6,605 nucleotides of DNA from Cohaesibacteraceae bacterium (GCA_016764535.1 JAESRR010000254.1:21441-28045); one strand, 5' to 3'. Counted from the stretch's first letter, positions 1 through 5,473 are shown. A program made the numbers and translations. Notes: generated by a model not told the origin, from the sequence alone.

Positions 1-119
1 GATTTGTCGGTGACTAGAAAATTGATGTTGGTGATGCCACCGGTTAACGGAGCTATGTCGGGAGTGCTATTCCAGAGTTTCAATGCCTCTATTTGATGAA
101 TGATGCCGGTATCAACCAT
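1..119 (-). CDS. Choline kinase / aminoglycoside phosphotransferase-like kinase, N-terminal fragment
   Basis: Only the first 39 residues are in the window; the gene continues past the left edge. The translation begins MVDTGIIHQIEAL and contains PLTGGITNINFLVTD (about residues 24-38). This matches the nucleotide-binding N-terminal lobe of the choline/ethanolamine kinase and APH phosphotransferase families, where a 'GG-TN-NF/Y-V' glycine-rich strand is typical. These cytoplasmic enzymes transfer the ATP gamma-phosphate to a hydroxyl of a small molecule such as choline. The ATG lies inside the end of the permease gene (8-nt overlap, ATGGTTGA) and has a GGAGG Shine-Dalgarno sequence 6 nt upstream, which supports translation as the fourth gene of the operon. 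The catalytic motifs (Brenner HxD, DxD) lie outside, so activity cannot be judged. Thiamine, methylthioribose or amino-sugar kinases share this N-terminus and remain alternatives. The family call is good; the substrate is inferred from the neighbouring importer. Confidence 0.72.
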   Translation of the reverse strand, partial: MVDTGIIHQIEALKLWNSTPDIAPLTGGITNINFLVTDK

Positions 120-2115
120 GGGCTGCCTCCATGCCAAAACGCTGGCGTACATGTTTTGCGCTGGCAGAAATTGTTCTATCCGCGATAATCGCAATAAATG
201 CGATTGCAAGTCCGGCAACGATCCCGCGCCCGGTGTCTGCCTTGGTGAGAGCTATATAAACTTCCTGCCCCAAATCTCTTGTGCCAACCAAAGCGGTAAT
301 CACCACCATCGATAAAGCCAACATGATCGTTTGATTGATGCCAAGCAGAATTTCGGGCAGAGCAAGTGGCAGTCGAATTCGTATCAATAATTGACGCGGC
401 GTACACCCCGATACAATGCCAGCTTCAATGAGTTCGGGCTTGATGTTGCGAATGCCGTGAGAAGCATAACGTACTGCAGGTGTGAGTGCGTAAAGCACAA
501 TGGCTACCATGGCTGTGAAATCGCCAATGCGGAATAACATGACCACAGGGATCAAATATACAAAACTTGGTAACGTTTGCAGCGTGTCGATGACAACGCC
601 AACAACCCGGCCGACTTTTGTATTGAGTGCCGCCCATATGCCAATCGGAATGCCGATAGCTGACGAGACGACTACCGCCGCGCCACACAAATAGACCGTT
701 ATCATGGCTTTGGTCCACATGCCGGTTACAAGTATCAATACCGACAGAGCACCATTTAGCAAAGCTAGTTTCCACCCCCCGATCCTCCAGCCAAGCGCAA
801 TCAGCATCGCAATGCTCCAGGGCCAGGGAAGTCCAAGAAAGAACCGCTTCAGAGGTAATAGCAGGTACGTCAAAAAGAATATTTTGACAGCTTCAAACTG
901 GTCAAAATGGTTGATGTTGAGGTACTTGATAGTGTCGTTCCAGATCGTACCGGTTGTGAGTGTCCATGCCTCGGGCCAGGTCTGAAGAAAGGGCAGTAGT
1001 TGGCCAATAAAAAATGTCACCAACAAAATCACGATTATAATAACACTGCGCGGGTGTTGTTTTAACCAACTGGCATCCTGGTGTTCGCGATGTGTATTTG
1101 TGTTTTTTCTGGCAATAGCCTGGCTTAATCGATCAATGGCAATGGCAAGCACAACAATGGCGATACCTGCTTCAAATCCACCACCAATATCCAGGCGACG
1201 TAATGCGGCGAGGACATCAAAGCCAAGACCGCCAGCGCCAATCATCGATGCGATGATTACCATATTGAGTGAAAGCATAATGACCTGGTTTACGCCAAGC
1301 ATCAGGCTTTGTGATGCGGAGGGTACAAGAATTTTCCAGGTCATCTGACGTTCGGTACATCCGGCCATGACGCCAAAATCACAAATTTCAGGCGGAACAT
1401 TGCGTAATGCAAGAGTGGTAATGCGAACCATAGGTGGCATGGCATAGATGATTGTTGCAACCAGCGCTGATACAGCTCCAAAACCAAACATGAATAGAAT
1501 TGGAACAAGATAGGCAAAAATAGGGATGGTTTGCATGAGATCGAGAACCGGAACCAGCAAACGATCAAAACGTGGGTGTTTATAGGCAGTAATGCCCAGC
1601 AGCAATCCACCGATTGCGCCCAGTGGTACGGCAATAATCACAGATGCCAGTGTGATCATCGCGCTGTCCCATTGACCAAATACAGACAGGTATAAAAAGC
1701 ATGATCCGACAAGAACTGCGAGCTTCCAGTCCTTTGCGTAATGCCCGAGGGCCGAAATTCCGGATATAACCACAATCCAGCTCAATGGAGGCAGTATTTG
1801 TGTTGCATTCCTGCCGACGCCGTCAAGTAAACCAACTGAAAGGAAACCTTTTACCAACAGATAGGGTTGTTCAATCAACCAGGATATGGATCTCGTAATA
1901 TCTATAAAAAACACCGAGCCGATCCTGGCGTCTTCAATCAACCATTTCATGCCGTTGGATATGTTATCTTTAATGGGTATTACCCACCATGACGGATATT
2001 TAATGATCCAGCCAATATCCAGGGATTTGCTCCATGTCTTGCCGTATTGTGCGAGCACTAGTGTGATGAGACACAGTCCGATCCAGACTAATGTGGATAG
2101 CGCGGGTTTTCGCAT
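112..2115 (-). CDS. Double-domain ABC transporter permease, ProW/OpuAB type (fused tandem)
   Basis: A 667-residue inner-membrane protein forming the channel of a type I ABC importer of the glycine betaine/proline/choline group. It holds two homologous permease domains in one chain, at about residues 150-330 and 470-650. Each carries a cytoplasmic EAA-type coupling loop: DFGVMAGCTERQMTWKILVP (about 246-265) and EAGIVSGCTPRQLLIRIRLP (about 564-583). The segments before them are also parallel (LDLMQTIPIFAYLVPILFMF and IDTLQTLPSFVYLIPVVMLF), showing internal duplication. E. coli ProW is about 354 residues with one such domain, so this is a fusion of two, a form I recall from alphaproteobacterial relatives. 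Hydrophobic stretches also occur at 7-22 and 356-376; the latter starts the second half. The start follows the ATPase stop after one base (TAG-A-ATG), and only a weak TGAGA-like ribosome site is seen, so translational coupling is likely. The end overlaps the kinase start by 8 nt. Confidence 0.93.
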   Translation of the reverse strand: MRKPALSTLVWIGLCLITLVLAQYGKTWSKSLDIGWIIKYPSWWVIPIKDNISNGMKWLIEDARIGSVFFIDITRSISWLIEQPYLLVKGFLSVGLLDGVGRNATQILPPLSWIVVISGISALGHYAKDWKLAVLVGSCFLYLSVFGQWDSAMITLASVIIAVPLGAIGGLLLGITAYKHPRFDRLLVPVLDLMQTIPIFAYLVPILFMFGFGAVSALVATIIYAMPPMVRITTLALRNVPPEICDFGVMAGCTERQMTWKILVPSASQSLMLGVNQVIMLSLNMVIIASMIGAGGLGFDVLAALRRLDIGGGFEAGIAIVVLAIAIDRLSQAIARKNTNTHREHQDASWLKQHPRSVIIIVILLVTFFIGQLLPFLQTWPEAWTLTTGTIWNDTIKYLNINHFDQFEAVKIFFLTYLLLPLKRFFLGLPWPWSIAMLIALGWRIGGWKLALLNGALSVLILVTGMWTKAMITVYLCGAAVVVSSAIGIPIGIWAALNTKVGRVVGVVIDTLQTLPSFVYLIPVVMLFRIGDFTAMVAIVLYALTPAVRYASHGIRNIKPELIEAGIVSGCTPRQLLIRIRLPLALPEILLGINQTIMLALSMVVITALVGTRDLGQEVYIALTKADTGRGIVAGLAIAFIAIIADRTISASAKHVRQRFGMEAAHG
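126..130 (-). promoter_or_regulatory. Shine-Dalgarno sequence of the kinase gene
   Basis: The minus strand reads GGAGG, then 6 nt, then ATG at 119-117. The site lies inside the last codons of the permease gene. It decides the start of the partial kinase gene and shows that the short ORF at the edge is a real gene and not permease read-through. Confidence 0.75.
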
Positions 2116-2116
2116 T

Positions 2117-3226
2117 CTATCTCATGTCCCCATTCGTTGTCAGGACATCCAGAACAGCGTTTTTTCCAATTGATCCAACAATTTTGCAATTTTCATCGAT
2201 TACAGGGAGTGGATGATTTGCAGTCAGGACCGACCTTGCAATATCGGCAATGCGGGCGTTATTTCTGACGGGATTTCCGCTGGCATGGGTCATCTGCGAC
2301 ATGATTGAGCCGACTGTCAGGACTTTATCACGCGGAACATGCCGGGTGAATTCTGCCACGTAGTCGGTTGCGGGATTCAGCAAGAGGTTTTCCGGAGTTG
2401 CAACCTGAATGATTTCCCCATCTTTCATGATTGCGATGCGATCGGCGAGACGCAATGCTTCGTCGAAATCATGTGTGATAAAAACAATGGTTTTTTGGAG
2501 CAGTTGTTGCAAGCGCAGGAATTCATCCTGCATTTCACGCCTAATTAAAGGGTCCAGCGCAGAAAAAGGTTCATCCAGAAACCACAATTCGGGTTCGACG
2601 GCGAGCGAACGAGCAATACCCACCCGTTGTTGCTGACCTCCGGATAATTCGCGCGGATAGTAATTTTCCCGTCCCTTGAGACCAACGAGTTCGATTACAT
2701 CAAGTGCGCGGTCGATTGCATTTTTTTTCGAAACTCCCTGGATATCGAGGGGAAATGCGACATTTTGCAAGACGGATAAATGCGGCAGAAGGGCGAATTG
2801 TTGAAACACCATTCCCATTTTGCGGCGTCGAATTTCGATCATTTCAGAACTGGATGCTTTCAGAAGATCAATGCCATCGAATTGCATTTCTCCAGCGGTG
2901 GGTTCCACAAGCCGTGACAAACACCGAACAAGTGTTGACTTTCCTGAACCTGAAAGACCCATAATCACAAATATTTCACCCTCCATGATGTCAATATTGA
3001 CATCACGGACTGCGCCGATCACACCGGATTTCCGGAGTGTCTCCAGATCGGGTTTCTTACCATTGTCCAGCAGTGAACTGGCCTTTGCACCATAGAGCTT
3101 CCAGATGTTTTTACAGGATATCTTGGGCAAGGGTTTTACCGGAGCATTGGTCATCTGCTTATTCTCACATCCGGATGTTGAAACGATTTGCGCTTCCTCA
3201 TCCAGGTTAAACACGGCTCTGCGCAT
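2117..3226 (-). CDS. ABC transporter ATP-binding protein, ProV/OpuAA type, with shortened CBS region
   Basis: The cytoplasmic ATPase that powers the importer. From the 369-residue start, Walker A is GLSGSGKST (90-98), the Q-loop is FQQ (141-143), the signature is LSGGQQQRV (194-202), Walker B is LWFLDEP (214-220), the D-loop is SALD (222-225) and the H-loop histidine is H252. The N-terminal stretch ISCKNIWKLYG plus a roughly 25-residue insert before the core strand (GAVRDVNIDI) is typical of the ProV/OpuAA family. The C-terminus (about 303-369) resembles one CBS motif (LPVIDENCKIVGSIGK), whereas E. coli ProV (400 residues) has a pair that senses ionic strength. The start is uncertain: ATG at 3226 has only GGAAG at short spacing, and ATG at 3154 (345 residues, MTNAPVKPLPKISC) fits the usual family N-terminus better. 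The gene ends one base before the permease ATG. Confidence 0.95.
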   Translation of the reverse strand: MRRAVFNLDEEAQIVSTSGCENKQMTNAPVKPLPKISCKNIWKLYGAKASSLLDNGKKPDLETLRKSGVIGAVRDVNIDIMEGEIFVIMGLSGSGKSTLVRCLSRLVEPTAGEMQFDGIDLLKASSSEMIEIRRRKMGMVFQQFALLPHLSVLQNVAFPLDIQGVSKKNAIDRALDVIELVGLKGRENYYPRELSGGQQQRVGIARSLAVEPELWFLDEPFSALDPLIRREMQDEFLRLQQLLQKTIVFITHDFDEALRLADRIAIMKDGEIIQVATPENLLLNPATDYVAEFTRHVPRDKVLTVGSIMSQMTHASGNPVRNNARIADIARSVLTANHPLPVIDENCKIVGSIGKNAVLDVLTTNGDMR

Positions 3227-3248
3227 ATGCTTCCACAGAGCATTCGTT

Positions 3249-3260
3249 CCCCATCAGGGG
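3249..3260 (-). repeat. Second small hairpin in the same intergenic gap
   Basis: CCCC-ATCA-GGGG (3249-3260) forms a tight G+C stem with a 4-nt loop, extendable by one T-A pair to 3248-3261. On the transcript it follows the large stem-loop directly and lies about 22 nt before the upstream ATPase start codon. Its CCTGAT can also pair with ATCAGG in the large stem region (minus strand 3305-3300), so the two structures could exclude each other. No U-run follows. Confidence 0.5.
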
Positions 3261-3263
3261 AGG

Positions 3264-3312
3264 GACGGGGATCAATGTTGCGGAGGTATAGTTGTGCTAC
3301 CTGATCCCCGTC
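3264..3312 (-). repeat. Large stem-loop between binding-protein and ATPase genes
   Basis: GACGGGGATCA (3264-3274) and TGATCCCCGTC (3302-3312) are perfect 11-bp inverted arms. The 27-nt loop between them can form a smaller GGTA/TACC stem. It begins 13 nt after the binding-protein stop codon in the direction of transcription. There is no U-tract, so it is not a canonical intrinsic terminator. Stable intercistronic hairpins after the first gene of an ABC operon commonly protect the 3' end of the binding-protein message and lower expression of the membrane genes. That role is inference here; the pairing itself is directly visible. Confidence 0.7.
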
Positions 3313-3325
3313 GCGTAAAGACCGG

Positions 3326-4276
3326 TTACTGACCGATCCATGCTTTCCATCTGGCCTGGTTGCTATCCATCCAGGTTTTCACGACAGCATCAATCTTGAT
3401 GCCGTTTAGATCGACATCGGCAACCATGTCGCTCATTTCTGCGTTATTGATTTTATATGCGGAGATCGCAGCATGCGCGCCTGGCCACTTTTCCTGAAGA
3501 CCGGACCAGCTGGCTTTCCAAATAGGTCCACGGGGTTTTCCGCAGTCATATGTTGCATTGGGATTGACGCCTACAGCGGCGTCAGTATAGCAAGCCTTTG
3601 AATATGGCGGGAACTCAACAAATTCACCTTCATATTTGGTCGGCGCCCAATGTGGTACATACACCCACAATACGATCGGTGCCTTGCGCTGGTACGCAGA
3701 TTCCAGCTCTGCAAAGAGCGCAGCGTCGGTGCCTGCGTGGACCACTTCAAAGTCCATATCAAGGGCTTCTACGCGTTCATCATCAAATCCACCCCAGGTA
3801 ACCGGTGCACCCACATAACGGCCGCTTGGGGCTGTTTCGGTAGTTGCAAATTTTTCCGAACAGGCTTTGAGAGCTTTCCAGTCCGGTAGACCAGGGCACT
3901 GCTCTTTCATGTAGAGTGGATACCACCACTCTTCGATGGCCTGTAGCCCTGTCTCGCCAATATTGACGACTTTACCGGTTGCAGTTGCCTCGTCCAGCGC
4001 TTCGCGGCCCGTGGTCTCCCAGATTTCCATGGCGAGGTGCAAGTCCCCGGTTTTGAGACCTGCAAACTGGGCAATGTAATCAGCCTGGACGTATTCGATG
4101 TTGTAACCGGCCTCTTCAAGGATACTGCCCATGATCCGGGTGTTGATCAACTGACCGGACCAGTCATGCAAGGTAAGTTTGATGGGGTCAGTTGATTCTA
4201 CATCAGCCATAGCGGCGGTGGAAAGCATAAGGCTCGCCATAAGCCCCACAGTCAGTTTGGCAATCGGTCGTTTCAT
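3326..4276 (-). CDS. Periplasmic substrate-binding protein, OpuAC/ProX type (quaternary-amine-like ligand)
   Basis: A 316-residue exported protein that captures the ligand and delivers it to the permease. It begins MKRPIAKLTV, a basic end followed by a hydrophobic stretch, with probable signal peptidase I cleavage at AMA-DV (after residue 24). The mature part has the OpuAC layout: LHDWSG (W39), GYNIEYVQADY, MEIWETTG (W86), IEEWWYPLY (W117, W118, Y119), VTWGG (W161) and IVLWVYVPHWAP (W204, W210). Many aromatics at these places agree with the cation-pi cage by which the family holds betaine or choline; which ones line the pocket is inference. Four cysteines (127, 139, 229, 245) could form two disulfides. 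A TGGAGGA ribosome site 8 nt before ATG 4276 fixes this start; an in-frame TTG at 4291 lies on that site and is unlikely. It is the first gene of the operon, facing the DeoR gene. Ligands such as carnitine or ectoine cannot be excluded. Confidence 0.93.
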   Translation of the reverse strand: MKRPIAKLTVGLMASLMLSTAAMADVESTDPIKLTLHDWSGQLINTRIMGSILEEAGYNIEYVQADYIAQFAGLKTGDLHLAMEIWETTGREALDEATATGKVVNIGETGLQAIEEWWYPLYMKEQCPGLPDWKALKACSEKFATTETAPSGRYVGAPVTWGGFDDERVEALDMDFEVVHAGTDAALFAELESAYQRKAPIVLWVYVPHWAPTKYEGEFVEFPPYSKACYTDAAVGVNPNATYDCGKPRGPIWKASWSGLQEKWPGAHAAISAYKINNAEMSDMVADVDLNGIKIDAVVKTWMDSNQARWKAWIGQ

Positions 4277-4284
4277 CAGTTCAT

Positions 4285-4289
4285 CCTCC
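4285..4289 (-). promoter_or_regulatory. Shine-Dalgarno sequence of the binding-protein gene
   Basis: The minus strand reads TGGAGGATGAACTG then ATG. GGAGG ends 8 nt before the ATG at 4276. This near-consensus site chooses ATG 4276 over the in-frame TTG at 4291, which would need a start codon overlapping the ribosome-binding site itself. Confidence 0.8.
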
Positions 4290-4311
4290 AATTTATCTGA
4301 TAAGCGTTCTC

Positions 4312-4353
4312 TTGAATTTGATTGTTTTGGACTATATTAACTATTTGAAATTG
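4312..4353. repeat. Short direct repeat TTGAA-TTG in the divergent promoter region
   Basis: TTGAATTTG (4312-4320) and TTGAAATTG (4345-4353) agree at 8 of 9 positions and lie 33 bp apart, about three helical turns. A third TTGAA is at 4354-4358 within the palindrome. They could be extra half-sites for a regulator, but the region is A+T-rich and chance is plausible. Confidence 0.25.
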
Positions 4354-4364
4354 TTGAATGTCAA
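4334..4364 (-). promoter_or_regulatory. Candidate promoter for the transporter-kinase operon
   Basis: On the minus strand a perfect -35 TTGACA (4364-4359) is followed after 19 nt by TAATAT (4339-4334). An overlapping TATAGT (4336-4331) is the better -10 but sits 22 nt from the -35. The spacing is longer than the 17-nt optimum, which would suit a regulated promoter. A start near 4327 would give a leader of about 50 nt. This is read by eye from consensus only. Confidence 0.45.
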
Positions 4365-4366
4365 CA
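4352..4366. promoter_or_regulatory. Palindrome overlapping the operon -35 box, candidate DeoR operator
   Basis: TGTTGA-ATG-TCAACA is a perfect 6-bp inverted repeat with a 3-nt centre. It contains the TTGACA -35 box of the minus-strand operon, so a protein bound here would block that promoter. The neighbouring DeoR-family gene is the obvious candidate binder. Binding is inferred from position; I do not recognise the motif as a known consensus. Confidence 0.5.
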
Positions 4367-4371
4367 TTTTC

Positions 4372-4395
4372 CCACAAAATATTTGGTATTTGTGG
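4372..4395. repeat. Inverted repeat CCACAAA/TTTGTGG near the regulator promoter
   Basis: CCACAAA (4372-4378) and TTTGTGG (4389-4395) are perfect 7-bp arms with a 10-nt A+T-rich spacer. The repeat sits between the operon -35 box and the regulator's -10-like box. It could be a second operator, for example for autoregulation, or a site for another regulator. Only the symmetry is seen. Confidence 0.4.
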
Positions 4396-4397
4396 TT

Positions 4398-4403
4398 TAT
4401 AAG
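4398..4403 (+). promoter_or_regulatory. Possible -10 box of the DeoR-type gene
   Basis: TATAAG matches the -10 consensus at five of six bases and would place the start near 4409, about 50 nt before the ATG at 4461. No good -35 lies at 16-18 nt upstream (CAAAAT at 17 nt), so the promoter would be weak or need an activator. The box abuts the CCACAAA/TTTGTGG repeat. Confidence 0.35.
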
Positions 4404-4447
4404 CCAAAATGACCGTGAACTTATGAGATGATTGTGTAATTAGTGAC

Positions 4448-4454
4448 AGGCGGA
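4448..4454 (+). promoter_or_regulatory. Ribosome-binding site of the DeoR-type gene
   Basis: AGGCGGA lies 6 nt before ATG 4461. In-frame GTG 4443 precedes this site and has no clear ribosome site of its own, so ATG 4461 is the more likely start. Confidence 0.55.
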
Positions 4455-4460
4455 ATATTG

Positions 4461-5234
4461 ATGCAAACCCATATCAATCATCGCGAACAGGAAATCCTCA
4501 GAGAATTGCATCTCGCGGGCGGGTCTTGTCGCATAGGGTTTTTGGCCGAGCGTCTTGGCGTTACAGATGAAACCATTCGGCGAAATATCAAGCTGCTCGA
4601 AAGCCGGGGAATGGTACGCAAGGTCCATGGCGGCGTACACTTACCACAGGAATTGACTGAAAAGCCGTTTCAGGCGCGCATGACCAAAAACACATTGGCC
4701 AAACAGGCGATTGCAGCACGGGTTGCGGAAATTATCGCCGATGGCGATTCGCTGTATCTGGACACCGGAACAACAACGGCTTTTGTTGCACAGGCTCTTC
4801 AGGATCATAAAGACCTGTATGTGGTAACAAACTCGATAGATGCAGCATCGACTTTATCAAGAAGAAACAATAATCGCGTGTTTTTCGCCGGAGGAGAACT
4901 GCGCTCTCATGATGGCGGGACTTTTGGTCTTGATGCCCTGAATTTTATTCAACGCTTTAACGTGCAATATGCCGTGCTGTCGGTGGCGGCGATCGACGCG
5001 CGTTCTGGATTGATGTTGCACGATTTGCAAGAAGCAAATTTTGCCAAAGAAGCTGCTCACCGGGCAAAAACCCGTATTCTGGTTGCTGACGCTGATAAAT
5101 TTGAACGCAATGCGCCTATTGTTGTGGAAGATCCTGGCAGTTTTGACGTCATCGTGACCAACATCACGCCACCCGATGATGTTGTTGTGATGTTGGAGAA
5201 CAATGAAATCAAAATTATTGTTGCCAAATCGTGA
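4461..5234 (+). CDS. DeoR/GlpR-family transcriptional regulator
   Basis: A 257-residue cytoplasmic DNA-binding protein of normal family length. The N-terminal winged helix-turn-helix spans about residues 7-60, with LAERLGVTDETIRRNIKLLESRG (about 28-50) and the wing MVRKVHGGV, the classic DeoR signature. The C-terminal DeoR sensor domain (about 78-235) shows LDTGTTT (100-106), VTNSID (122-127), FAGGELR (142-148), KEAAHRAK (196-203) and ADADKF (209-214), the ISOCOT-like fold that usually binds phosphorylated sugars or other phosphorylated metabolites. Most relatives are repressors released by such an effector. The gene is divergent from the importer-kinase operon and shares a short control region holding palindromes, so it probably regulates that operon and perhaps itself. 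An effector made by the operon's kinase would close the loop, which is inference. A GTG at 4443 would add six residues but the ribosome site favours ATG 4461. Confidence 0.95.
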   Translation: MQTHINHREQEILRELHLAGGSCRIGFLAERLGVTDETIRRNIKLLESRGMVRKVHGGVHLPQELTEKPFQARMTKNTLAKQAIAARVAEIIADGDSLYLDTGTTTAFVAQALQDHKDLYVVTNSIDAASTLSRRNNNRVFFAGGELRSHDGGTFGLDALNFIQRFNVQYAVLSVAAIDARSGLMLHDLQEANFAKEAAHRAKTRILVADADKFERNAPIVVEDPGSFDVIVTNITPPDDVVVMLENNEIKIIVAKS

Positions 5235-5291
5235 AATGAATTCTTCTGCCGCAATCCTGAATTTATGGGTTGGTTCTTCGCGCAGAGAGGC

Positions 5292-5314
5292 AAAACATTT
5301 TGGCCTGATGTTTT
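5292..5314 (+). terminator. Weak candidate terminator hairpin after the DeoR gene
   Basis: AAAACAT (5292-5298) and ATGTTTT (5308-5314) can pair around a 9-nt loop, and the stem can extend through GGC/GCC with a bulge (5289-5320). It lies about 57 nt after the stop codon. The stem is A+T-rich and the U-run is short (TTTTT, then GTG), so termination is uncertain. Confidence 0.25.
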
Positions 5315-5352
5315 TGTGCCCGTTCTGGTTTTTGCCGGCACCTCGCCGCATG

Positions 5353-5365
5353 TTGCATATTGCAA
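5353..5365. repeat. Small palindrome TTGCA-TAT-TGCAA next to an A-run
   Basis: A perfect 5-bp inverted repeat with a 3-nt centre, followed by a run of A (5364-5370). Read on the minus strand the U-run would precede the hairpin, and on the plus strand the run is A, so it is not a terminator in either direction. It may be a protein-binding site or chance. Confidence 0.3.
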
Positions 5366-5384
5366 AAAAATTCAGCTGATAATC

Positions 5385-5403
5385 CAGTTTTGCAATCAAA
5401 CTG
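5385..5403. repeat. Inverted repeat CAGTTT/AAACTG upstream of the SGNH gene
   Basis: CAGTTT (5385-5390) and AAACTG (5398-5403) are perfect 6-bp arms with a 7-nt spacer containing TGCAAT, which echoes the TTGCA/TGCAA repeat just upstream. It lies 76 nt before the SGNH start codon. It could be an operator or leader hairpin for that gene; no function can be read. Confidence 0.3.
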
Positions 5404-5467
5404 CATGGAATGATACCCAAAGCATTTGATTATTCTGGCCTGAATCTTGCGACGCTCCTCCAATTAC

Positions 5468-5473
5468 AGGAGG
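5468..5473 (+). promoter_or_regulatory. Shine-Dalgarno sequence of the SGNH gene
   Basis: AGGAGG, a full consensus site, lies 6 nt before ATG 5480. It fixes the start of the long open frame that runs to the window's right edge. Confidence 0.85.

Noticed and set aside
3264..3312. Intrinsic terminator ending the binding-protein gene
   Set aside because: The stem is strong but no U-tract follows on the minus strand (CCTCCCC follows), and the downstream genes belong to the same transporter, so full termination is unlikely.
3326..4276. Assignment as a TMAO-binding protein (TmoX) or a specific proX/choX gene
   Set aside because: Several aromatic residues fit all these ligand classes and I cannot align them reliably by eye, so no specific symbol is given.
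3326..4291. Binding-protein start at the in-frame TTG at 4291
   Set aside because: The TTG lies on the GGAGG ribosome-binding site for ATG 4276, and the extra residues MEDEL would put acidic residues before the signal peptide.
4443..4460. GTG start at 4443 for the DeoR gene
   Set aside because: The AGGCGGA site lies 3' of this GTG and is properly spaced for ATG 4461; homologues usually begin only a few residues before the HREQEIL helix.
4857..5420. A 187-codon open frame on the minus strand across the end of the DeoR gene
   Set aside because: It is antisense to a well-supported regulator, has no recognisable domain, and its sequence reads as a reverse-strand shadow of the coding frame.
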